From assembly GCF_036967205.1 (NCBI RefSeq), contig NZ_CP146022.1:4836001-4900000 (forward strand): a DNA stretch of 64,000 nt, given 5' to 3'. The DNA is from Streptomyces sp. Q6 (GTDB lineage: Bacteria > Actinomycetota > Actinomycetes > Streptomycetales > Streptomycetaceae). The position numbers and the translations under genes are program-made. The notes beneath the pieces are model-generated. The model was not told where the DNA came from and searched no databases. It saw nothing but the letters and a program-made list of their open reading frames with translations. Each line of letters opens with the position of its first letter. Positions within the stretch are counted from its first letter, which is position 1. Positions 33,050 through 40,884 of the stretch are shown in pieces.

Positions 33050-34483
33050 ATGAGTCCTGCCGTCAGGGACGCCGCCGCGGTCGACGACGTCACCCGTTCC
33101 TACGACCCCCAGCAGTACCGGCCGGGTCGCACCATCTCCGACTGGGAGCCCGAGAACGAGCTCTTCTGGAAGTCGGTCGGCAAGCGCGTCGCCGCCCGCA
33201 ACCTGTGGATCGCCGTCCCCGCCCTCCTGGTCGCCTTCGTGGTGTGGCAGGTGTGGAGCGTCACCGCGACGAACCTCGCCGACGTCGGCTTCAGCTTCAG
33301 CACCTCGCAGCTGTTCTGGCTGACCGCCGTCCCGGGTCTGACCGGCGGCACGGCCCGGATCTTCTACACCTTCCTCGGCCCGCGCATCGGACAGCGCCGC
33401 TTCACCGCGCTGTCGACGCTGGTCCTGGTGATCCCGCTGATCTGGCTCGGCTTCGCCGTCCAGGACACCAGCACCCCGTACGCCGTGATGGTCGCCATCG
33501 CCGCGCTCTGCGGCTTCGGCGGCGCCAACTTCGCGTCCTCGCTGGCGAACATCGGCTTCTTCTTCCCCAAGCGCGAGAAGGGCAACGCGACCGGCATCAA
33601 CGGCGGCCTCGGCAACCTCGGCGTCTCCGTCGTCCAGCTGCTCACCCCGATCGTCATCACCAGCTCGGTCATCGCGCTCGGCTCCGCCCAGCACAAGGCC
33701 GACGGCACCCCCGTCTACCTTCAGAACGCCGCGTTCATCTGGGTGCCCGTCCTGGTGATCCTGGCCGCCGTCGCCTGGTTCGGCCAGAACGACCTCAAGG
33801 TCGCCTCCACCCCCTTCAAGCAGCAGAAGGTCATCTTCAAGCGCAAGCACAACTGGCTGATGACCTGGCTGTACGTCGGTACCTTCGGCTCCTTCATCGG
33901 CTTCGCCGCCGCTCTGCCGATGCTGATCAAGACCACCTGGACCCCGATCGACGCCGCCTACACGGCCGCCACATACGCCTGGATCGGCCCGGCCATCGGC
34001 GCGCTCGCCCGCTGGGGCGGCGGCTGGATCGCCGACAAGCTCGGCGGCGCCCGCGTCACGATCCTCTCGTTCGTCGGCATGGCCGCCTCGATCATCGGCG
34101 TCATCGCCTTCATGCCCTCGAACGGGGCCGGCGGCAACTTCTGGGGCTTCCTCGCCTGCTTCTACCTGGCGTTCTTCTTCAGCGGCATCGGCAACGGCTC
34201 CACGTTCCGCCAGATCCCCGTGATCTTCCGCAGCCAGCACCTGAAGGGCCTCACCGAAGGCACGCCCGCGTACACGAAGGCGCTGAAGCAGGCGGAGATG
34301 GAGTCCGGTGCCGTCACCGGCTTCACGTCGGCGATCGCGGCCTACGGCTTCTTCTTCATCCCGGCGATGTTCGCCAACTTCGCGGTCACCAGCGCCCTGT
34401 GGTGCTTCGTCGGCTTCTACGCGACGTGCGTCGTCGTCTGCTGGTGGTTCTACGCCCGCAAGAACGCCGAGTCCCCGAGCTGA
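33050..34483 (+). CDS. narK: NarK-type nitrate/nitrite MFS transporter
   Basis: ATG 33050 follows AGGA with a short spacer. The 477-residue membrane protein has about 12 helices. The nitrate/nitrite porter signatures are GGTARIFYTFLGPRIGQRRF near 103-122 (with the conserved Arg), FGGANFASSLANIGFFFPKREKGNATGINGGLGNLG near 159-194, and WGGGWIADKLGG near 322-333. NarK proteins import nitrate or exchange it for nitrite in anaerobic respiration. It precedes pflBA on the same strand after a 228-base regulatory gap, with an upstream DevR-like box, so oxygen-limited expression is inferred. Nitrate reductase genes are not in the window. Confidence 0.9.
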   Translation: MSPAVRDAAAVDDVTRSYDPQQYRPGRTISDWEPENELFWKSVGKRVAARNLWIAVPALLVAFVVWQVWSVTATNLADVGFSFSTSQLFWLTAVPGLTGGTARIFYTFLGPRIGQRRFTALSTLVLVIPLIWLGFAVQDTSTPYAVMVAIAALCGFGGANFASSLANIGFFFPKREKGNATGINGGLGNLGVSVVQLLTPIVITSSVIALGSAQHKADGTPVYLQNAAFIWVPVLVILAAVAWFGQNDLKVASTPFKQQKVIFKRKHNWLMTWLYVGTFGSFIGFAAALPMLIKTTWTPIDAAYTAATYAWIGPAIGALARWGGGWIADKLGGARVTILSFVGMAASIIGVIAFMPSNGAGGNFWGFLACFYLAFFFSGIGNGSTFRQIPVIFRSQHLKGLTEGTPAYTKALKQAEMESGAVTGFTSAIAAYGFFFIPAMFANFAVTSALWCFVGFYATCVVVCWWFYARKNAESPS

Positions 34484-34498
34484 CGTTCGCAGCCCTTT

Positions 34499-34518
34499 CT
34501 TGTGAATACGTTCACAAG
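34499..34518. promoter_or_regulatory. Rex operator upstream of pflB
   Basis: CTTGTGAATACGTTCACAAG is a perfect 8-bp dyad around TACG. Its core TGTGAATACGTTCACA matches the S. coelicolor Rex operator form TGTGAAN4TTCACA. Rex represses at low NADH/NAD+, so induction under high NADH (oxygen limitation) is predicted. It sits 194 bases before the pflB start. Confidence 0.85.
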
Positions 34519-34525
34519 CGAACTT

Positions 34526-34539
34526 GGGTCGAAAGTCCC
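34526..34539. promoter_or_regulatory. DevR/OsdR-like box 1 upstream of pflB
   Basis: GGGTCGAAAGTCCC matches 12 of 14 positions of the DosR/DevR core GGGACTWWAGTCCC and begins 8 bases after the Rex operator. Confidence 0.5.
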
Positions 34540-34591
34540 GCAGAAAACCCCAGGTCACCTGGGAAATGCCCGGCGAGGGCGGCGTGAAAGT

Positions 34592-34618
34592 GGGTCCTTT
34601 GGTCCTGAACTCAGGACC
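34592..34618. promoter_or_regulatory. DevR-like box 2 and GGTCCTGA dyad upstream of pflB
   Basis: GGGTCCTTTGGTCC (34592-34605) is a weaker box. It overlaps GGTCCTGA-AC-TCAGGACC (34601-34618), a perfect 8-bp dyad. A second regulator site or a hairpin in the leader are both possible. Confidence 0.4.
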
Positions 34619-34711
34619 ATTGCGGCCCGCCGGACCGCCCTCACGGGAGTCCAATGAATACGCAGCAAAGAACGCAGCGAACCGCTCGAAGAGATGGGGA
34701 AGGTGCCGCAG

Positions 34712-36982
34712 ATGACTGCCACGCCCGCGGAGAAGACGACGCACGGCCAGGCCTGGAACGGCTTCAAGGGAGGCCTGTGGCGCGACGCCATCGACGTCCG
34801 CGACTTCGTGCAGCAGAACTACACGCCCTACGAGGGCGACGGCTCCTTCCTCGCCGGACCGACCGAGCGCACCACCGCCGTCTGGGACAAGCTCCTCTCG
34901 ATGTTCCCGACGGAGATCGAGCGCGGCATCCACGACGTGGACGTGAAGACCCCGTCCCGCATCGACGCGTTCAGGCCCGGCTACATCGACGGTGACGCCA
35001 AGGACCACAAGGACCTCATCGTCGGCCTCCAGACGGACGCCGCGCTCAAGCGCGCGATCATGCCGAACGGCGGCTGGCGGATGGTCGAGGGCGCCCTCAA
35101 CGCCTACGGCTACGAGGCCGACCCCGAGGTCCGCGAGATCTACACCCACCTGCGCAAGACCCACAACGAGGGCGTCTTCGACGCGTACACCCCCGAGATC
35201 CGCGCCTGCCGCTCCTCCGGCATCATCACCGGCCTGCCCGACGCCTACGGCCGCGGCCGCATCATCGGCGACTACCGCCGCGTCGCCCTCTACGGCGTCG
35301 ACCACCTGATCGCCGCCAAGCAGGCCGACAAGGACGCGCTGGCCGCCGAGTGGCCCACCGAGCACGTCATCAGGGACCGCGAGGAGATCTCCGAGCAGAT
35401 CAAGGCCCTGAACGAGCTCAAGGCGATGGCCCTGTCGTACGGCTACGACATCTCCGCCCCGGCCACCACCGGCCGCGAGGCCGTCCAGTGGCTGTACTTC
35501 GCCTACCTCGCCGCCGTGAAGGAGCAGAACGGCGCGGCCATGTCGATCGGCCGCATCGACAACTTCCTCGACATCTACCTCCAGCGCGACATCGAGGCCG
35601 GCCGCATCACCGAGTCCGAGGCCCAGGAGTTCATCGACGACTTCGTCATCAAGCTCCGCATCGTCCGCTTCCTGCGCACCCCCGAGTACAACGACCTCTA
35701 CTCCGGCGACCCGACGTGGGTCACCTGGTCGATGGCCGGCATCGGCGAGGACGGCCGCCCGCTCGTCTCGCGCACCACCTTCCGCGCCCTCCAGACCCTC
35801 TACAACCTCGGCCCGGCCCCCGAGCCGAACCTCACGGTCTTCTGGTCGCGCGATCTCCCCAAGGGCTTCAAGGACTTCGCCTCCCAGGTCGCCATCGACA
35901 CCTCGGCCATCCAGTTCGAGTCCGACGAGCTGATGCGCCCCAAGTACGGCGACGACACCGCCATCGCCTGCTGCGTCTCCGCGATGGCCGTCGGCAAGCA
36001 GATGCAGTTCTTCGGCGCCCGCGTCAACGTCGCCAAGGCGCTCCTCTACGCGATCAACGGCGGCCGCGACGAGAAGACCGGCAAGCAGGTCGTCGAGGGC
36101 TTCGAGCCCATCGAGGGCGACATCCTCGACTACGAGACCGTCGCCGCACGCTACGACGCGATGCTCGACTGGCTGGCCAAGACGTACGTCCACGCGCTCA
36201 ACGTCATCCACTACATGCACGACAAGTACGCCTACGAGCGCATCGAGATGGCCCTGCACGACCGGGACATCCTGCGCACCATGGCCTGCGGCATCGCGGG
36301 TCTGTCGGTGGCCGCCGACTCCCTCTCGGCCATCAAGCACGCGAAGGTCAAGGTCGTCCGCGACGAGACCGGCCTGGCCGTCGACTACGAGATCGACGGC
36401 GACTACCCGGCCTACGGCAACAACGACGACCGCGCCGACGACATCGCCAGGTCGATCGTGCACGGCTTCATGGAGAAGGTCCGCAAGCACCCCACGTACC
36501 GCGACGCGGTCCACACCCAGTCGGTGCTGACCATCACCTCGAACGTCGTCTACGGCAAGAAGACCGGCAACACCCCGGACGGCCGCCGCTCCGGTGCCCC
36601 CTTCGCCCCCGGCGCCAACCCGATGAACGGGCGCGACGAGCACGGCTACATCGCCTCCGCCCTGTCGGTCGCGAAGCTGCCCTACGACGACGCCGAGGAC
36701 GGCATCTCGCTGACCAACACGATCACTCCGGACGCGCTGGGCCGCACCCCCGAGGAGCGCGTCGGCAACCTCTCCGGCGTGCTCGACGGCTTCATGGCCA
36801 GCGACGGCTTCCACATGAACGTGAACGTCCTGAACAAGGCGACCCTCGAGGACGCCATGGAACACCCGGAGAACTACCGGCAGTTGACCATCAGGGTCTC
36901 CGGCTACGCGGTGAACTTCGTCCGTCTGACGCGCGAGCAGCAGCTGGACGTCATCAACCGCACCTTCCACGGCTCCCTGTGA
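34712..36982 (+). CDS. pflB: Formate C-acetyltransferase (pyruvate formate-lyase)
   Basis: This glycyl-radical enzyme converts pyruvate and CoA to acetyl-CoA and formate, and its radical form is destroyed by oxygen. ATG 34712 follows GAAGG; ATG 34694 is possible. The 756 residues are close to E. coli PFL (760). The adjacent catalytic Cys420-Cys421 lie in IACCVSAM and the radical Gly731 in RVSGYAVNF. The PFL-type N-terminal segments are intact. Its activase follows 48 bases downstream. In a Streptomyces this implies function during micro-aerobic or anaerobic survival rather than growth. Confidence 0.97.
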   Translation: MTATPAEKTTHGQAWNGFKGGLWRDAIDVRDFVQQNYTPYEGDGSFLAGPTERTTAVWDKLLSMFPTEIERGIHDVDVKTPSRIDAFRPGYIDGDAKDHKDLIVGLQTDAALKRAIMPNGGWRMVEGALNAYGYEADPEVREIYTHLRKTHNEGVFDAYTPEIRACRSSGIITGLPDAYGRGRIIGDYRRVALYGVDHLIAAKQADKDALAAEWPTEHVIRDREEISEQIKALNELKAMALSYGYDISAPATTGREAVQWLYFAYLAAVKEQNGAAMSIGRIDNFLDIYLQRDIEAGRITESEAQEFIDDFVIKLRIVRFLRTPEYNDLYSGDPTWVTWSMAGIGEDGRPLVSRTTFRALQTLYNLGPAPEPNLTVFWSRDLPKGFKDFASQVAIDTSAIQFESDELMRPKYGDDTAIACCVSAMAVGKQMQFFGARVNVAKALLYAINGGRDEKTGKQVVEGFEPIEGDILDYETVAARYDAMLDWLAKTYVHALNVIHYMHDKYAYERIEMALHDRDILRTMACGIAGLSVAADSLSAIKHAKVKVVRDETGLAVDYEIDGDYPAYGNNDDRADDIARSIVHGFMEKVRKHPTYRDAVHTQSVLTITSNVVYGKKTGNTPDGRRSGAPFAPGANPMNGRDEHGYIASALSVAKLPYDDAEDGISLTNTITPDALGRTPEERVGNLSGVLDGFMASDGFHMNVNVLNKATLEDAMEHPENYRQLTIRVSGYAVNFVRLTREQQLDVINRTFHGSL

Positions 36983-37030
36983 GCCGGTCCTCCTGACCGA
37001 GACAGCCCGAAGGACACGAGGAGGAACGTC

Positions 37031-37834
37031 ATGACCGTCATGCTCACCCAGAACCTCGCAGCGAACGACGCCGCCACCCCGGCCGCCGCCGCGACGCACC
37101 GCCCCACCGAGGGCTCGGTGCACTCCTGGGACCTGTCGACCGGCGTCGACGGGCCGGGCACACGGTTCGTGACGTTCCTCTCGGGCTGCCCCCTCACCTG
37201 CCTGTACTGCCACAACCCCGACACCTGGCGGATGCGCAACGGCAAGCGGACCTCGGCCGACGACATCGTCGCGGAGGCGGCCAAGTACACCCGGTTCATC
37301 GAGGCCGCGGGCGGCGGCGCCACCATCAGCGGCGGCGAACCGCTCCTCCAGCCCGTCTTCACCGGTGAACTGCTGCACCGCTTCAAGCACGAGCTGGGCC
37401 TGCACACCGCGCTGGACACCTCGGGCTTCCTCGGGGTGCGCGCCACCGACGCCCTGCTGCGCGACGCCGACCTGGTCCTGCTCGACATCAAGTCCTGGGA
37501 CCGCGCCACCTACAAGAAGGTCACCGGACGCCCGCTCCAGCCCACGCTGGACTTCGCGCACCGCCTCGCCGACCTCGGCAAGGACGTGTGGGTGCGCTTC
37601 GTGCTCGTCCCCGGCCTGACCGACGACCCCGCCAACATCGAGGGCGTCGCCGCCTTCGCCGGCTCCCTGGGCAACGTCTCGCGGGTCGACGTCCTGCCCT
37701 TCCACAAGCTCGGCGAGGCGAAGTGGCAGGCGCTCGGCAAGACCTTCACGCTGCACGACACCCCCTCGCCCACCCCCGAGCAGGTCGCCACCGCCAAGTC
37801 GATCTTCGAGGCCCACGGCCTCAAGGCCGTCTGA
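37031..37834 (+). CDS. pflA: Pyruvate formate-lyase activating enzyme (radical SAM)
   Basis: The enzyme installs the glycyl radical on PflB using SAM and a [4Fe-4S] cluster. The start is ATG 37031 with GAGGAGG upstream. The 267 residues have the cluster motif SGCPLTCLYCHN near 51-62, giving CxxxCxxC, preceded by SVHSWDLSTGVDGPGTRFVTF. SAM-binding ISGGEPLLQ lies near 98-106 and the later barrel part is LDTSGF. It is about 20 residues longer at the N-terminus than E. coli PflA. It is cotranscribed with pflB. Confidence 0.96.
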   Translation: MTVMLTQNLAANDAATPAAAATHRPTEGSVHSWDLSTGVDGPGTRFVTFLSGCPLTCLYCHNPDTWRMRNGKRTSADDIVAEAAKYTRFIEAAGGGATISGGEPLLQPVFTGELLHRFKHELGLHTALDTSGFLGVRATDALLRDADLVLLDIKSWDRATYKKVTGRPLQPTLDFAHRLADLGKDVWVRFVLVPGLTDDPANIEGVAAFAGSLGNVSRVDVLPFHKLGEAKWQALGKTFTLHDTPSPTPEQVATAKSIFEAHGLKAV

Positions 37835-37859
37835 CCGCCCGGCGACGTACTCTGGACGC

Positions 37860-38057
37860 ATGAGTACCGCCCCTGACCCGGAACCCGGGGAGCCGCGAGC
37901 GCGTGACCCCAAGGCCGCGCTGATCTTCGACGACCCGCTGACGGCGCAGTCCGCGGACGACAGCGACCGTGGCTGGGGCGACCGCCCGGCGGCGAGTGAC
38001 AACAGCGCCGCCGACCTGGCCCGCTTCCTCGACGAGAAGCCGCCCCACCACCTGTGA
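37860..38057 (+). CDS. Small acidic hypothetical protein
   Basis: The 65-residue hydrophilic product starts at ATG 37860 (MSTAPDPEPGEPRARDPKAA) and is Asp/Ala/Pro-rich with a conserved-looking ending (DLARFLDEKPPHHL). There is no membrane segment or motif, and the ribosome site is weak. It lies 25 bases after pflA and converges with mscL. No family is recognised. It may be an ordinary small chromosomal gene. Confidence 0.5.
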   Translation: MSTAPDPEPGEPRARDPKAALIFDDPLTAQSADDSDRGWGDRPAASDNSAADLARFLDEKPPHHL

Positions 38058-38076
38058 AGCGCCGCGGAGAGCGCGG

Positions 38077-38553
38077 CTACGACTCGGTGTGACCCGAGCC
38101 GCGCTGCGCCACGAGCGCGTCGCGGATCTCCTTGAGGACCTCCAGCTCGGAGATCTCCAGCGTCTCCTGGACGCCTTCCTTCGCCGCCTCCCTGGCCGCC
38201 TTCTTGGCGAGGTACTTCGCCATCGGCAACACCATCAGGAAGTACACGACCGCCGCGGTGATCACGAAGCTGAGGATCGCGCTCAGCACCGAGCCCCACA
38301 TGATCGGCACGCCGCTGACGACATCGCCCGCGTCGTTCGTCTCGCACGGGCCCTTGAGGCAGGAGCTGTAGCTCTCGAGGTCCTTGGTGCCGAGGGCGCC
38401 GACCAGCGGGTTGATGACCCCCTTGACCACCGCGTTCACGATGTTCGTGAACGCGGCGCCGATGACCACCGCGACCGCCAGGTCGATCACATTGCCGCGC
38501 ATCAGGAAGGCCTTGAAGCCCTCCCACAGACTCGGCTGACTCTTCTCGCTCAC
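38077..38553 (-). CDS. mscL: Large-conductance mechanosensitive channel MscL
   Basis: The channel opens at high membrane tension to release solutes on hypo-osmotic shock. GTG 38553 ([17 protein letters not shown]) has AGAGG at 7 bases; ATG 38571 is possible. The 158 residues show the MscL TM1 pattern [26 protein letters not shown] near 19-44. An extracellular loop carries two Cys residues (SSCLKGPCE), followed by TM2 ([21 protein letters not shown]) and the C-terminal amphipathic helix ([14 protein letters not shown]). Confidence 0.95.
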   Translation of the reverse strand: MSEKSQPSLWEGFKAFLMRGNVIDLAVAVVIGAAFTNIVNAVVKGVINPLVGALGTKDLESYSSCLKGPCETNDAGDVVSGVPIMWGSVLSAILSFVITAAVVYFLMVLPMAKYLAKKAAREAAKEGVQETLEISELEVLKEIRDALVAQRGSGHTES

Positions 38554-38670
38554 CAGAAGGCCTCTCTTCACATGTCCAGGTTGCAGAGCAAACGCCCCCG
38601 CAACTTACGACAGTTCGGGTCAGACCTGTCCAATTAGGTAACTCGAACGAGGGACTTGACGCGCCGTACG

Positions 38671-39318
38671 TCACCACAGCGTCACCGCCAGCCTGGACGT
38701 GGCCCCCGCACCCGCGAGGCGCGCGGCCGTCCGGCGCTCCACCCTCAGGACCACCAACGCCCCGCCCAGGTCCGGGGTTTCGCCGCCCCCGTCAAAGGTC
38801 TCACCAAGCCCCTCTGCGGCCGCCGCCCGCTTCGGTACGGACGCGACCCGCGCCCCCGACGCGAGCACCCGCGCCCCGGGCTTTCCGTCGGTCCGGCCCG
38901 CCACCACGTCGACCCGGTCACCGGGGCGCAGCAGCCGCACCGCTCCCGCGTCCGCGATCCGCACCGGCGCCGACACCGTCACGGCGGGCCCGCGCGCCCG
39001 CTGCCCCGGTGGGGCCGGTGCCCGCTCGTGTCCGTGTCCATGCCCCGCGCCGGGCGAGGGAACGGCGGCGACCAGCGCCGCCGCGGTCAGGGCGAGCCCG
39101 GCGGCCACGGTCGGCCGGCCCCGGTGCCGACCGCCCCGGCCCGCGGACCGCAGACGCCCGCCCCGCACGCGTACGGGAGCGAAGGGCGGCACCTCGGACG
39201 TCGGAGGCGTGCTGAGCCGGTCCGGGGGAGAGGGGGGAGAGGGGGGAGAAGAGGGGGAAGAGGTGGGCGAGGGTGAGGGGAAGGGGAAAGGGGAGGGGGA
39301 GGAGGGCATGGCCGTCAC
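38671..39318 (-). CDS. SAF/CpaB-like secreted or membrane-anchored protein
   Basis: The 215-residue product starts at ATG 39318 (or ATG 39309). The N-terminus is Pro/Ser-rich and low complexity, followed by basic residues and one membrane segment (TVAAGLALTAAALVAAVPSP, about 70-89). The C-terminal domain shows SAF-type features: PVRIADAGAVRLLRPGDRVDVVA near 117-139 and VLASGARVASVP near 150-161. Similar proteins are annotated in Streptomyces as RcpC/CpaB pilus-assembly-like, beside mscL. No other pilus genes are present. Confidence 0.7.
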   Translation of the reverse strand: MTAMPSSPSPFPFPSPSPTSSPSSPPSPPSPPDRLSTPPTSEVPPFAPVRVRGGRLRSAGRGGRHRGRPTVAAGLALTAAALVAAVPSPGAGHGHGHERAPAPPGQRARGPAVTVSAPVRIADAGAVRLLRPGDRVDVVAGRTDGKPGARVLASGARVASVPKRAAAAEGLGETFDGGGETPDLGGALVVLRVERRTAARLAGAGATSRLAVTLW

Positions 39319-39533
39319 CGCCTGCGGTTCGGAGGGGACCTGCGATCGGTCGAGCCGGGCAGCGCGCCCGTCTCGTCGACCACGATCCGCCTCCGCGCAC
39401 GATCGTGCTGAGCCCCGTGTACTACCGAGCGGTTGTGGACAACTCCCTCACCCGAAGGGGCAGCTCCCCCCTTTGAGCCCCCTGCTCAGCCGATCTTTGA
39501 GCCCCCTGCCCAGCCGCGTCGCGGCAGCCCGCG
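39319..39533. other. Spacer with short repeats
   Basis: No gene is seen. It contains two copies of CTTTGAGCCCCCTG (about 39471 and 39495) and a DnaA-box-like TTGTGGACAA (39432-39441), which is probably incidental. Confidence 0.5.
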
Positions 39534-40388
39534 TCAGGGCAGCCGGATCCCCGGGTCCATCCCGCCGAGCGCCCCCGCGCACAGGCAGTCCCGCTCGCCG
39601 CTCGCCGGCAGCCCCGCGACCGCGTCGAACAGCACCGTCCGCAGCCGGTCCACGTTCGCCGCGAACACCTTCAGGACCTCCTCGTGCGAGACTCCCTCCC
39701 CGCTCTCCGCGCCCGCGTCCAGGTCCGTGACCAGGGTCAACGACGTGTAGCAGAGCTCCAGTTCACGGGCGAGCATCGCCTCCGGGTGCCCGGTCATACC
39801 GACCACCGACCAGCCCATGGACTGGTGCCACCGCGACTCGGCGCGGGTCGAGAAGCGCGGGCCCTCGACGACGACGAGCGTCCCGCCGTCCACCGGCTCC
39901 CAGTCCTTGCCGCGCGCCGCCGCCACCGCGACCTTGCGCCCCACCGGGCAGTACGGGTCGGCGGGCGAGACGTGCACGACGTTCGGCACGGAACCGTCCG
40001 GCAGCGGATGCCCGTCGAAGTAGGTCTGCGCCCGCGCCTTCGTCCGGTCGACGAACTGGTCGGGGACCAACAGCGTCCCCGGCCCGTACTCGGGCCGCAG
40101 CCCGCCCACGGCGCACGGCCCGAGGACCTGGCGTACACCCACCGACCGCAGCGCCCACAGATTCGCGCGGTAGTTGATGCGGTGCGGCGGCAGGTGGTGG
40201 CCGCGGCCGTGCCGCGGCAGGAAGGCGACCCGGCGCCCCGCGACCTCGCCCAGGAAGAGCGAGTCGCTCGGCGGCCCGTAGGGGGTCTCCACCTGGACCT
40301 CGGTCACGTCGTCGAGGAACGAGTAGAAACCGGAGCCGCCGATCACGCCGATCTCGGCGTCAGGACGTGTGTTCGTGTTCGTCGCCAT
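39534..40388 (-). CDS. mtnP: S-methyl-5'-thioadenosine phosphorylase
   Basis: The enzyme cleaves methylthioadenosine to adenine and methylthioribose 1-phosphate in methionine salvage. ATG 40388 gives 284 residues (MATNTNTRPDAEIGVIGGSGFYSF). Purine-nucleoside-phosphorylase family motifs are VIGGSGFY near 15-22, the phosphate-binding PRHGRGH near 58-64, and MTGHPEAMLARELELCYTSLTLVTDLDAG near 188-216. The Pro after TGH favours an MTA-type rather than a purine-type pocket. It lies downstream of the FmdB gene on the same strand but behind its terminator. Confidence 0.9.
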   Translation of the reverse strand: MATNTNTRPDAEIGVIGGSGFYSFLDDVTEVQVETPYGPPSDSLFLGEVAGRRVAFLPRHGRGHHLPPHRINYRANLWALRSVGVRQVLGPCAVGGLRPEYGPGTLLVPDQFVDRTKARAQTYFDGHPLPDGSVPNVVHVSPADPYCPVGRKVAVAAARGKDWEPVDGGTLVVVEGPRFSTRAESRWHQSMGWSVVGMTGHPEAMLARELELCYTSLTLVTDLDAGAESGEGVSHEEVLKVFAANVDRLRTVLFDAVAGLPASGERDCLCAGALGGMDPGIRLP

Positions 40389-40420
40389 GGTCGACACAGT
40401 AGTCAAGGCGAGAACGCCGA

Positions 40421-40450
40421 AGACCCTGTCGTCCGGGGACGACAGGGTCT
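40421..40450. terminator. Terminator between fmdB and mtnP
   Basis: AGACCCTGTCGTCC and its exact complement flank a GG loop, a 14-bp perfect stem 27 bases past the FmdB gene. It lies upstream of the mtnP start, so mtnP probably has its own promoter. Confidence 0.7.
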
Positions 40451-40476
40451 CGTAAGACTCTCGTGGCAGCTCGCGC

Positions 40477-40815
40477 CTATGCGGCGGACGAGGAGCTGGA
40501 GGACGACGTCGAGGACGACGAGGTCGACGAGCTCGAGGACTTCGAGTCCGACGACGACGAGGTCGACGAGGTGGAAGGCTTGGCGTCCGAGGACGACTTG
40601 GCGGCCGGCGTCGAAGCGGGGCTGCTGCTCGACGACGAACCACGGCTGTCGTTGCGGTAGAAGCCGGAGCCCTTGAACACGATGCCGACGGCCGAGAACA
40701 CCTTCTTCAGGCGGCCACCGCAGTTCGGGCACTCGGTCAGGGCATCGTCGGTGAACTTCTGCACCGCCTCGAGGCCCTCGCCGCACTCGGTGCACTGGTA
40801 CTGGTAAGTCGGCAC
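40477..40815 (-). CDS. FmdB-family zinc-ribbon protein
   Basis: GTG 40815 follows GGAGG. The 112 residues have the FmdB zinc ribbon: MPTYQYQCTECGEGLEAVQKF (first CxxC at 8-11) and ECPNCGGRLKKVFSAVGIVFKGSGFYRND (second CxxC at 29-32). A 55-residue Ser/Thr/Asp low-complexity tail follows. FmdB was named from a methylotroph amidase regulator, but most members have unknown roles. A CIRCE-like element directly upstream suggests HrcA-controlled heat-shock expression, an unusual clue to function. Confidence 0.9.
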   Translation of the reverse strand: MPTYQYQCTECGEGLEAVQKFTDDALTECPNCGGRLKKVFSAVGIVFKGSGFYRNDSRGSSSSSSPASTPAAKSSSDAKPSTSSTSSSSDSKSSSSSTSSSSTSSSSSSSAA

Positions 40816-40827
40816 TGTGTCTTCCTC

Positions 40828-40854
40828 CTGGCACTCTCACTCAATGAGTGCTAA
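40828..40854 (-). promoter_or_regulatory. CIRCE-like HrcA operator upstream of fmdB
   Basis: On the minus strand TTAGCACTC-N9-GAGTGCCAG matches the CIRCE consensus TTAGCACTC-N9-GAGTGCTAA in 16 of 18 arm positions, with the exact 9-base spacer. It ends 12 bases before the GTG start, the leader position typical of groES CIRCE sites. Confidence 0.8.
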
Positions 40855-40884
40855 CGACGCTCCATAGTGGCCTATTCCACGGGA

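Noticed and set aside
31556-38677. A 2373-codon open frame on the minus strand
   Set aside because: It covers pflB, pflA and narK in the opposite direction, has Val/Gly/Asp-rich shadow composition and no domain features. It is a high-GC antisense artefact.
39432-39441. DnaA-box-like TTGTGGACAA
   Set aside because: A single site without clustered boxes, AT-rich unwinding region or dnaA/dnaN nearby, so not an origin.
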